Shown piece after piece: positions 56,168 to 64,000 of a stretch of DNA of 64,000 nt. A model generated the notes under the pieces. The model did no database searches, was not told the DNA's origin, and saw nothing but the letters and a program-made list of their open reading frames with translations. Within the stretch, counting starts at the first letter, position 1. Each line of letters begins with the position of its first letter. Origin of the DNA: Flavisphingopyxis sp963800335 (GTDB lineage Bacteria; Pseudomonadota; Alphaproteobacteria; Sphingomonadales; Sphingomonadaceae); assembly GCA_963800335.1 (NCBI GenBank), contig CAWDAN010000007.1, forward strand, positions 1 to 64,000. The letters are read 5' to 3'. The translations under genes were made by a program, and so were the position numbers.

Positions 56168-57407
56168 ATGACGCGTCGTTGCCAGCTTTGCATCGTCGGG
56201 GGCGGACCAGCCGGATTGTTCGCCGGCCTGCTCTTTGCCCGCGCCGGGGTCGAGACGCTGGTGATCGAGAAACACAGTGATTTCCTGAGAGATTTCCGCG
56301 GCGATACCGTTCATCCCTCTACCCTAGAGCTGTTCGACCAACTCAGCCTGCTCGAACTCGCTTCTCGCGGTGCCGCACGACCGGGTCGAAACGATCGGCG
56401 GGCGGATCATGGGCGAGATGCTGACGATCGCCGATTTTCGCCATCTCAAAGTGCCCGCGCCGTATATCGCGCTGATGCCGCAATGGGACCTGCTTGCCTT
56501 CCTTGCGGCCGAGGCGAAGCACTATCCCAATTTCACGCTGCAGATGAATTGCGAGGCCATCGGGATCAAGACCGCGCCGACCGGACGGGTGACGGGGGTG
56601 AAGATCGCCGGTGGCAAGGACATCTCGGCCGATCTCGTCATAGCTGCCGACGGGCGCGGCTCGGTGATCCGGACCGCAGCAGCGCTGCCGCTCGAGACGA
56701 TTGGCGCGCCGATGGACGTTTTCTGGTTTCGCGTTACCAAGCACCCGGCAGATGCGAACGCGACATTCGGGGTATTCGAAAACGGCCGGATCGGCGTGTT
56801 CATCGATCGCGGCAGTTATTGGCAGGTCGCGTTTGTGTTCGCCAAGGGCAGTGCGCAGGCGTTGCGAGCGCGCGGGATAGCCCAGTTCAAGGCCGAAGTA
56901 GCCGAAATGGCGCCCGAACTGGCGCACGGCATCGCGGCGCTGGCGGATTGGGACGAGGTCAAGCTGCTGCGCGTGTCGCTCGACCGACTGAAACGCTGGC
57001 ACCGCCACGGCCTGCTCGTGATCGGCGATGCGGCGCACGCGATGTCGCCGATCGGCGGGGTAGGGATCAATCTCGCGATCCAGGATGCGGTGGCGGCCGC
57101 CAACGTGCTCGCCGGGCCGATGGCCGCTGGCGCCAGTTTCGACGCGCTGCTGCAGGAGGTGCAGGGGCGGCGCTGGAAGCCGACGGTGCGGATGCAGGCG
57201 TTGCAAAAGGCGGCGCAGGACCGATTGATCTCACCGCTGCTGCACGGCACGAGCACGCGGCAGCGCCCGCCATGGCAGCTCCGCCTGCTTCAGTATTTGC
57301 CAGGGTTGCAACGCATCCCCGCGCGCATCATCGGCTTGGGGTTTGGCCGCGAGAGAATCGAAAGCCCCGACGCCGGGCTGGCCGCACCAAATGCTGCGGC
57401 AGATTGA
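56168..57407 (+). CDS. FAD-dependent monooxygenase (PHBH/UbiH-like); frame broken once
   Basis: A flavin monooxygenase of about 413 residues. The Rossmann motif C-I-V-G-G-G-P-A-G-L starts at residue 7. After a one-base change near 56370 the rest reads through I-A-A-D-G-R-G-S-V-I-R (the D-G motif) and G-D-A-A-H-A-M-S-P-I-G-G-V-G-I-N-L-A (the G-D FAD-binding motif). It hydroxylates an unknown aromatic or related substrate. It is divergent from the antiporter gene by some 40 bases. ATG 56168 is the natural start; TTG 12 bases upstream is an alternative. Confidence 0.83.
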
Positions 57408-57459
57408 CAATGCCTCGCCATGAACCACAATCGGTGCCGAGAACTGAGGAGGATGGGGC

Positions 57460-57828
57460 ATGAAAATCAGAGTTATTCTGGCGGCGGTTGCACTGACGAT
57501 CGGAGCTGTTCCGGCAAGGGCCTTCGACGTGGGGGAATATGCCGACGCGTTTACCCAGATGATCGGTGAAGAGTTCGATGACGGATTGGTGTTGAGCAGG
57601 GTCGAGGTCGACGGCAACCTCATCGTCTTGGTGATCGACGGTCCGGCCGCGTGGCGAGGAGAAACGAACGCCAGCGATATCAGTGACGGGTTTTTCGAGG
57701 GTTTCTGCGAAGACAGCACCGCGTTCTTCGATGGCGTTCTGTCGATGCGTATAGACACGACGGAAGCTGGCAAGAACCGCCAGGCGGGCCAGGTGGTCGA
57801 CAGCTGTGTGAGGAGGCAAGGCGACTAA
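57460..57828 (+). CDS. Small exported protein of unknown function
   Basis: A 122-residue protein with a clear signal peptide (I-L-A-A-V-A-L-T-I-G-A-V-P-A-R-A, cut near residue 21). The mature part is acidic with C-x(about 30)-C, namely G-F-C-E-D-S near residue 83 and D-S-C-V-R at the end, which may form a disulphide. An A-G-G-A-G-G-A-like ribosome site (GAGGAGGATGGGGC) precedes the ATG. No known domain. It follows the monooxygenase gene by 52 bases. Confidence 0.65.
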   Translation: MKIRVILAAVALTIGAVPARAFDVGEYADAFTQMIGEEFDDGLVLSRVEVDGNLIVLVIDGPAAWRGETNASDISDGFFEGFCEDSTAFFDGVLSMRIDTTEAGKNRQAGQVVDSCVRRQGD

Positions 57829-57864
57829 GCCGCTGCCCCGAAATCTGATCGGACGATGCCGGAC

Positions 57865-59482
57865 CTAGCCTCCGCCGGGAGTGTGCGGTCCCATCGGCGC
57901 GGTGCGCGGGCGGCTCTTGTTATGGTCCTTGCCGACCTGGCTGTCCCATTCGATGCGGTAGAGATCGAAGCGGCGGTCGGCGAGGTTGCGCACGGTGCCT
58001 TCGGCGCGCGCCCAGCTGAGGTCGGCGAGGTTGACGTCGCTGATCGTCAGCGTCTCGACATTCTCGGTCGCCTCGGCGGCGATGCCGTCGCGAGCAAAGG
58101 GGAAGTCGCACGGCGTCAATATGCAGCTCTGGGCATATTGGATGTCCATGTTGGCGACATTGGGCAGGTTGCCGACATTGCCTGACATGACGACGAAGCA
58201 CTGGTTCTCGATCGCACGCGCCTGCGAGCAATAGCGCACGCGCAGATAGCCCTGGCGGCTGTCGGTACAGAACGGGGTGAAGATGATCCGCGCGCCTTCG
58301 TCGACGAGCCGGCGGGCGAGCTCGGGGAACTCGCTGTCGTAACAGATCAGGACGCCGATCGGGCCGCAGTCGGTCGGGATCGCGTCGATCGTGTCGCCGC
58401 CCTTGATGTTCCACCAATAGCGCTCGTTGGGCGTCGGGTGGATCTTTTCCTGCTCATGGACCGATCCGTCGCGCAGGCAGACGAAAGCGACGTTCTGGAT
58501 CTCGCCGTCGTCGGTGCGCGTCGGATGCGATCCGCCGATGATGTTGATGTTGAACTTCATCGCCATCTCGCTGAGCTCGGCGCGGATCTTGGGCGTGTAC
58601 TTGCTCAGCGTCTCGATCGCCTCCATCGGCGACAGTTCCTTCTCCTCGAACGACAGGAGCGAGAGCGTGAACAGTTCGGGGAAAACAATGAAGTCCGATT
58701 CGTAATCGGCTGCAACATCGACGAAATATCGGATTGCCTTCATGAAGTCGTCATAGTCGGCGACGGCACGCGCCTGGAGCTGGCAGGTCGCGATACGGAC
58801 TGCCTCGACCCCGCGAGGGATGCGGAATTTTACTGGTTCGTCGCGATCGACGTAAGGATTGCGCCAGACCATGTGCGCGGCAAAGCCACGCGATTTCTTG
58901 TCTTCAGGCAGATAGTTCTTGAGCACGCCGATCGGTTCGAAACCGTTGGCGAGCTGGAAGCGGATGACCGGATCATGTATCTTGCCCCGTGACGATCTGC
59001 TCGAGATAGTCTTCGGGGCCATCGACCTTGCGCCGGTTGCGCGTCAGGCCGGGGAGGCGGCCGCCAAAGGCGATGCCCGTCAGTTCAAGCTGTTCGGCGA
59101 GCGCGCGGCGTTCCTCGTAGAGGCGCCGTCCGATCCGCGTGCCCCGGACCTTGGGATCGACGCACATCTCGTAACCGTAGAGCCAGTCGCCCGTCGGATC
59201 GTGGCGTGAGCCGAAGCCGTTGCCGGTAATCTCGTCCCAGCTGTGCGGTGCGAGAGCGATGCCGCCGGCGATCCGCATCGAGGCGCAATAGCCGACGACC
59301 TTGTCATCGAGGATCGCGACGAAACATCCCTCGGGATAGTTGTTCAGCTGCCCGCGGATTTCGCCATAGGTATAGGCGGGCAGGTCGTCATAGGCGCGCC
59401 GGACAAGCGCGGCGATGCCGCTGACGTCGCCGAGCGTCGCCTGCCGAACTTCGAGCCGGGCCTTGGTGCTGTTCGTCGGCAT
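57865..59482 (-). CDS. GNAT acetyltransferase / carbon-nitrogen hydrolase fusion; frame broken once
   Basis: A two-domain protein of about 539 residues. The N-terminal GNAT domain (from ATG 59482, M-P-T-N) has Y-G-Y-E-M-C-V-D-P-K-V-R-G-T-R-I-G-R-R-L (acetyl-CoA loop). The C-terminal nitrilase-superfamily domain has the catalytic triad in F-P-E-L-F (Glu), E-K-I-H-P-T (Lys) and L-I-C-Y-D-S-E-F (Cys). A one-base insertion near 58985 splits them in this sequence, but Y-L-E-Q-I-V-T-G-Q leads straight into K-I-H-D-P-V-I-R-F-Q. This fusion is known among bacteria. The substrate is not known. Confidence 0.83.
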
Positions 59483-59531
59483 GGCGCATTCCTTCCTGCT
59501 CCCCTCCCGCACGCGGGAGGGGATTGATCGT

Positions 59532-60751
59532 TCAGCCCTCTGCCATCGCCTTTTCAAGGTTCTCGACGATCGCTTCGAAGAACTGTTCGGTCGTCATCCA
59601 CGGCTGGTCGGGACCGATCAGGATCGCGAGATCCTTGGTCATCGCGCCCAATTCGACCGTCTCGACACAGACGCGCTCGAGCGTTTCGGCAAATTTGGTG
59701 ACCTCGGGCGTGCCGTCGATCGTGCCGCGATGCTTGATCCCGCCGGTCCAGGCGAAGATCGAGGCGATCGGGTTGGTCGAGGTCGCCTTGCCCTGCTGAT
59801 GCTGGCGGTAATGGCGCGTGACGGTGCCGTGCGCGGCTTCGGACTCGACCGTCTTGACCGTCGGGAGTCATCAGGACCGAGGTCATCAGGCCGAGCGAGC
59901 CGAAGCCCTGCGCGACGGTGTCCGACTGGACGTCGCCGTCATAGTTCTTGCACGCCCAGACGAACTTGCCCGACCATTTCAGCGCGCTGGCGACCATGTC
60001 GTCGATCAGGCGATGCTCATAAACGATGCCCGCCTTGGCGAACTTGTCCTTGAACTCGTTGTCGAACACTTCCTGGAACAGGTCCTTGAAGCGGCCGTCA
60101 TAGGCCTTGAGGATGGTGTTCTTGGTCGACAGATAGACCGGCCATTCGCGCTTGAGGCCATAGTTCATGCTGGCGCGGGCGAAGTCGCGGATCGAATTCG
60201 TCGAGGTTGTACATCGCCATCGCGACGCCGGCCGAGGGAAATTCGAACACTTCGCGGTCGATCACTTCGCCGTCATGGCCTTCGAAGACGAGGCGCAGTT
60301 TGCCAGGACCCGGGACGAGGAAGTCGGTCGCGCGATACTGGTCGCCATAGGCATGGCGGCCGATGACGATCGGGTGCGTCCAGCCGGGAACGAGGCGCGG
60401 GACGTTCGAAATGACGATCGGTTCGCGAAAGACGACGCCGCCGAGGATGTTGCGGATCGTGCCGTTGGGCGAGCGCCACATCTTCTTGAGGCCGAATTCC
60501 TCGACGCGCTGTTCGTCAGGGGTGATCGTCGCGCATTTGACGCCAACGCCGTGCTTGAGGATCGCATTGGCCGCATCGACCGTGATCTGGTCCTCGGTCT
60601 CGTCGCGCTTCTCGATCGACAGGTCGTAATATTTGAGGTCGATGTCGAGATAGGGGAGGATCAGCCGTTCGCGGATCCACTGCCAGATGATGCGCGTCAT
60701 TTCGTCGCCGTCGAGTTCGACGACGGGATTGAGGACCTTGATCTTGCTCAT
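59532..60751 (-). CDS. icd: NADP-dependent isocitrate dehydrogenase; frame broken twice
   Basis: Isocitrate dehydrogenase of the eukaryote-like dimeric type, about 406 residues. The start M-S-K-I-K-V-L-N-P-V-V-E-L-D-G-D-E-M-T-R fits the family. Substrate and cofactor segments include W-R-S-P-N-G-T-I-R-N and, after an extra base near 60195, F-A-R-A-S-M-N-Y-G and N-Y-D-G-D-V-Q-S-D. A second extra base near 59855 (D-G-K-T-V-E-S-E-A-A-H-G-T-V in the repaired frame) leads to the end at 59532. Both inserted bases read as a T on the coding strand. A TCA-cycle enzyme with two breaks must be a sequence problem in a living cell. Confidence 0.9.
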
Positions 60752-60917
60752 AAGTGAGGACTTTCGTTGTTTTGCTATGGATTGCGGTGCGCCGGTCTGA
60801 ACGGGCGCGCGTTGGCGCTCGCCTTAGGCAAAGCGGGCGCGATGTTCAACTGGGCGGCGCGGCGTGTGCGCCGCTTTAGCATTGTCTCGCTTGGACGCAG
60901 CCACTAGACCGCTGGCC

Positions 60918-61655
60918 ATGACATTACCGACATATTCGAATGGTGAAGGCCGCGGCGTGAAATGGGAATGGCCCCCCGTCCACCCCGAAGGGCGCAAGTT
61001 CGGCCTGATCGCGGTGGCGATCACGCTGTTCCTGTGGTTCGTGCTCGGCTGGGACATCGTCGGCTGGCTGATGGCGGGGATATCGCTGTGGGTGTTCGCT
61101 TTCTTCCGCGATCCGGCACGCGTCACGCCGCAGCACGACGATCTCGTCGTCGCGCCTGCCGACGGCCTCATCACGCTGATCCAGAAGGTCGCCCCGCCGC
61201 GCGAAATGGCCGGCACCGACGGGCTTGGCGACGAACCGATGACACGCGTGTCGATCTTCATGAGCGTGTTCGACGTTCACATCAACCGCGCGCCGATCAC
61301 CGGCACGATCAAGAACGTCGTCTATATTCCCGGCAAGTTCGTCAACGCCGACCTCGACAAGGCGAGCGAAGACAATGAGCGCCAGCATATCCTGATGGAA
61401 CGCGCCGACGGCACGCGGATCGGATTTACCCAGATCGCCGGGCTCGTCGCGCGGCGCATCGTTCCGTGGGTCCGTCCCGGAGACTCGGTCGTTGCGGGCC
61501 AGCGCGTCGGCCTGATCCGCTTCGGCAGCCGCGTCGATGTCTACCTGCCGCATGGTACCGAACCGGCGGTCCTGCTCGGCCAGCGCAGCGTCGCGGGCGA
61601 AACCGTTATCGCGCGCATCGGCCAGGCGCCGCAGCTGCTCGGCACCGGCCAATGA
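60918..61655 (+). CDS. psd: Phosphatidylserine decarboxylase (archaeal/short type)
   Basis: A 245-residue decarboxylase that makes phosphatidylethanolamine. Two membrane spans near residues 30-70 are followed by F-F-R-D-P and the catalytic region. R-F-G-S (G203/S204) is the self-cleavage site that creates the pyruvoyl cofactor. Length matches the short Psd type of alphaproteobacteria. Starts before ATG 60918 add unrelated residues. It lies 37 bases upstream of pssA, the enzyme that makes its substrate. Confidence 0.92.
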   Translation: MTLPTYSNGEGRGVKWEWPPVHPEGRKFGLIAVAITLFLWFVLGWDIVGWLMAGISLWVFAFFRDPARVTPQHDDLVVAPADGLITLIQKVAPPREMAGTDGLGDEPMTRVSIFMSVFDVHINRAPITGTIKNVVYIPGKFVNADLDKASEDNERQHILMERADGTRIGFTQIAGLVARRIVPWVRPGDSVVAGQRVGLIRFGSRVDVYLPHGTEPAVLLGQRSVAGETVIARIGQAPQLLGTGQ

Positions 61656-61692
61656 GCTTCGCGATGACGACCTGCCGGGCGAACCGAACGGC

Positions 61693-62481
61693 ATGAGCGA
61701 CGACCCCGCCCAGCGCAGCGTCCGCGGCATCCCGTTCCGCGCGATCACCCCCAATGCGGTTACCGCGCTGGCCTTGTGCTTCGGCCTGACCGGCGCGCGC
61801 ATGGCGATCGACGGCCGCTGGGAGCTTGCGATCGGCGCAATCATCTTTGCCGGCATATTGGACGGGCTCGACGGCCGCATCGCGCGGCTGCTGCGCGCCA
61901 ACAGCCGCTTCGGCGCCGAGCTCGATTCGCTGTCCGATGTCATCGCCTTCGGCGTCGCGCCGACAATCGTCATGTTCCAATGGTCATTATCCGATGCGCC
62001 AAAGTTCGGCTGGACCGCCGCGCTTGCGCTCGCAGTGTGCTGCGCGCTGCGTCTCGCCCGCTTCAATGCGGCGATCGATGCCGAAGACCAGCCGCACAAG
62101 TCGGCGGGGTTCATGACTGGTGTTCCCGCACCGGCGGGGGCGGGGATAGCATTCGTCCCGATCTATGCCTGGCTGGTCACCGACCTCGATGTCTTCCGCG
62201 CGTGGTATGTCGTCATGCCTTGGGTGTTGCTCGTCGCGTTCCTGATGATCTCGAACGTCGCGACCTACAGCTGGACCAGCCTGCGCATCCGGCGCAGCTG
62301 GCGACTTGAAATCCTGGCGTTTGTCGGCTTGCTCGGCGCGGCGCTGTTCACCGCCCGGTGGGAGACGCTGCTCGTCATCTCGCTGATCTATATCGCGCTG
62401 ATCCCGTTCAGCGTGCGCAGCTACGCCAAGGTCAGGCAGCGGCGCGAAGCGCGGGTCGATCTGCCCGCACCACCGGCCTGA
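61693..62481 (+). CDS. pssA: CDP-diacylglycerol--serine O-phosphatidyltransferase
   Basis: A 262-residue membrane CDP-alcohol phosphotransferase. The signature D-G-L-D-G-R-I-A-R-(8 residues)-G-A-E-L-D-S-L-S-D holds the four conserved aspartates. It has about seven hydrophobic segments. It makes phosphatidylserine for Psd. The start at ATG 61693 is preceded by several start options in the psd overlap (61652 is a different frame). Its last 50 bases overlap a small gene on the other strand. Confidence 0.93.
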   Translation: MSDDPAQRSVRGIPFRAITPNAVTALALCFGLTGARMAIDGRWELAIGAIIFAGILDGLDGRIARLLRANSRFGAELDSLSDVIAFGVAPTIVMFQWSLSDAPKFGWTAALALAVCCALRLARFNAAIDAEDQPHKSAGFMTGVPAPAGAGIAFVPIYAWLVTDLDVFRAWYVVMPWVLLVAFLMISNVATYSWTSLRIRRSWRLEILAFVGLLGAALFTARWETLLVISLIYIALIPFSVRSYAKVRQRREARVDLPAPPA

Positions 62482-62668
62482 ACCGATTGGCGCGGAGCGC
62501 GGCGTAGCGCGGTGCGGCAACGGCGTCGGTGGCGATCGGCGCAAGACCGCCCTGGCCGGTAAGCGCGCTGAGGATCCGCGCGCCGTTCGCCGAAAGCATC
62601 GTCGCAATCGCGACCAGCGATCCGATCAGTGTACCGGCAAACAGCAGCGAAATCGTGACATTCAACAT
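62432..62668 (-). CDS. Small membrane protein, 78 residues
   Basis: A 78-residue protein with one hydrophobic segment near the start (I-S-L-L-F-A-G-T-L-I-G-S-L-V-A-I-A) and a basic, Arg/Ala-rich tail. ATG 62668 has an AAAGGATC ribosome site. It lies between pssA and rpsB on the minus strand and overlaps the pssA end by 50 bases. No family recognised. A real but unconserved gene cannot be separated from a lucky frame without comparison. Confidence 0.5.
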   Translation of the reverse strand: MLNVTISLLFAGTLIGSLVAIATMLSANGARILSALTGQGGLAPIATDAVAAPRYAALRANRFRPVVRADRPALRAAA

Positions 62669-62944
62669 CAGGAGATCCTTTCAGCGTCGTGCCCAACATC
62701 GATTGGGCGGCGACCGTTAACCATAACGCCGACTCGGCAAATCGGTTCCACGGCCTGTGGATAACTGCCTATGTTCTTGTTCTGTTCTTATGTCAACCGC
62801 CAAACAGGGCTTGCATCAGGTGGGTGCTTGGGGTAGCGGCCCCGCCATTCCACATGGTGGGCGCACATACCGGTGCCGGGCGGCCTGATTTAAGGTCTTG
62901 TCCGGTTCTTGCCCGCCAGAGGACCAACCGGAAGGAGAACTACT

Positions 62945-63955
62945 ATGGCGGCACCAGTCGTCACGATGCAGCAATTGATCGAGGCCGGAGCACATTTCGG
63001 CCACCAGACGCATCGTTGGAACCCGCGCATGAAGCCGTACATTTTCGGCCAGCGCAACGGCATTCACATCATCGATTTGTCGCAGACCGTGCCGCTGTTC
63101 GCGCGCGCTCTCGACTTCGTTTCACAGACCGTCGGCGCCGGCGGCAAGGTCCTGTTCGTCGGGACCAAGCGCCAGGCGCAGGACGCCATCGCTGACGCGG
63201 CGCGCGCTTCTGGCCAGCACTTCGTCAATCATCGCTGGCTCGGCGGGATGCTGACCAACTGGAAGACGATTTCGCAGTCGATCAAGCAGTTCAAGACGCT
63301 CGAGGAGCAACTGTCGGGTGACACTGCGGGCTTCACCAAGAAGGAAGTCCTTCAGATGACGCGCCGTCGCGACAAGCTCGAGCTCAGCCTTGGCGGTATT
63401 CGCGACATGGGCGGCATTCCCGACGTCATGTTCGTTATCGACGCCAACAAGGAAGAGCTTGCGATCAAGGAAGCCAACGTTCTGGGCATTCCCGTCGTTG
63501 CGGTGCTCGATTCGAACGTGTCGCCCGACGGCATCGCATTCCCGGTGCCCGCGAACGATGACGCCAGCCGTGCGATCCGCCTTTATTGCGAAGCGATTGC
63601 CGCTGCCGCGACCAAGGGTGGCCAGGACCAGATGGCCGCCAGCGGATTCGATCTGGGTGCAGCCGAACAGCCTGTCGCCGAACCAGCGATCAGTGAAGCC
63701 GCGGCCCCTGCCGCAGCAGCGCCTGCGCCGGTAGCCGAAGCAGCCAAGACCGAGGCGGCTCCCGCCAAGGCCGAAGCCGCTCCTGCAAAGGAAGAGGCCA
63801 AGGCCGACGCGCCTGCCGAGAAGGCAGAAGCCAAGAAGGCGCCTGCCAAGAAGGCTCCCGCCAAGAAGGCCGACGACGCGAAGGCTGACGACGCCAAGCC
63901 TGCTGCCAAGAAGGCCGCGCCGAAAAAGGCCGCTACCAAGAAGGCCGAGGCCTAA
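62945..63955 (+). CDS. rpsB: Ribosomal protein S2 with an Ala/Lys-rich C-terminal extension
   Basis: A 336-residue S2 (typical length about 240-250). The core has the family start L-I-E-A-G-A-H-F-G-H-Q-T-H-R-W-N-P, F-V-G-T-K-R-Q-A, H-R-W-L-G-G-M-L-T-N-W-K-T-I and V-D-S-N-V-S/L-D-S-N-V-S-P-D-G-I. From about residue 250 an 85-residue tail follows, rich in Ala, Pro, Lys and Glu with repeated K-K-A-P-A-K-K units. AAGGAG lies 8-13 bases upstream of ATG 62945. tsf is expected next but lies beyond the window. Confidence 0.95.
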   Translation: MAAPVVTMQQLIEAGAHFGHQTHRWNPRMKPYIFGQRNGIHIIDLSQTVPLFARALDFVSQTVGAGGKVLFVGTKRQAQDAIADAARASGQHFVNHRWLGGMLTNWKTISQSIKQFKTLEEQLSGDTAGFTKKEVLQMTRRRDKLELSLGGIRDMGGIPDVMFVIDANKEELAIKEANVLGIPVVAVLDSNVSPDGIAFPVPANDDASRAIRLYCEAIAAAATKGGQDQMAASGFDLGAAEQPVAEPAISEAAAPAAAAPAPVAEAAKTEAAPAKAEAAPAKEEAKADAPAEKAEAKKAPAKKAPAKKADDAKADDAKPAAKKAAPKKAATKKAEA

Positions 63956-64000
63956 CCAAGATACGGGCGCGCGGCGAGCCGATCCGGCTATCGCGCGCGC

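Noticed and set aside
62720..62944. Ribosomal S2 autoregulatory leader RNA
   Set aside because: GC-rich hairpins can be drawn, but I cannot match a known leader family and pairing of this kind is expected by chance here.

Overview
The window is GC-rich chromosomal DNA whose gene content points to an alphaproteobacterium of the order Sphingomonadales. The evidence is the Tad (Flp) pilus locus layout, a YerC/TrpR-like regulator directly ahead of hisG, CpdR beside an N-formylglutamate amidohydrolase, the psd-pssA-rpsB neighbourhood, and small conserved proteins of sphingomonad type. Genus and species cannot be decided from the sequence alone.

Layout. (1) 0.25-10.5 kb is an accessory surface-glycan region. 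It holds a GT4 glycosyltransferase, five translationally coupled PhyH-type oxygenase paralogues on the plus strand, and a converging minus-strand operon of GT2 glycosyltransferase, a sixth PhyH paralogue, and a Wzm/Wzt-type ABC exporter. (2) 10.8-15.1 kb is a plus-strand operon of SDR epimerase, UbiA-type prenyltransferase, SAM methyltransferase and membrane acyltransferase. (3) 15.1-20.2 kb contains a tRNA-Ser 3'-end fragment, a secreted orphan protein, a TonB-receptor-like barrel on the opposite strand and a DUF2569-like membrane protein. (4) 20.7-33.7 kb is a complete tad pilus locus (flp, cpaB, cpaC, small protein, TadG-like, two TadE-like, tadZ, tadA, tadB, tadC, tadD, prepilin peptidase) closed by a convergent NarL-type regulator. 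(5) 34.2-43.0 kb holds tRNA-Ser, a broken cyclophilin gene, tRNA-Thr and the histidine operon (yerC-hisG-hisD-hisCB-hisH-hisA-hisF-hisIE, minus strand), then tRNA-Val. (6) 43.1-64 kb is housekeeping: cpdR, N-formylglutamate amidohydrolase, a candidate anti-SD small RNA, cytochrome b561, SapC, DEAD-box helicase, MDR oxidoreductase, tRNA-Ala, Nudix, M16 peptidase, Kef-type antiporter, FAD monooxygenase, GNAT/nitrilase fusion, icd, psd, pssA and rpsB.

How the parts may work together. Regions 1 and 2 together look like a pathway that builds, oxidises, methylates or acylates and exports a surface glycan or glycolipid. The six PhyH paralogues all carry H-x-H or H-x-N where the family has the metal-binding H-x-D, so their chemistry, if any, should differ from the canonical enzymes. 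This is the strongest candidate in the window for an undescribed system.

Quality warning. About fourteen genes, including core genes (icd, hisD, cpaB, tadZ, cpdR), are interrupted by one-base frame changes although the protein reads on cleanly in another frame. I read these mostly as consensus errors of the assembly rather than real pseudogenes. Such genes are given as one feature spanning all the fragments.
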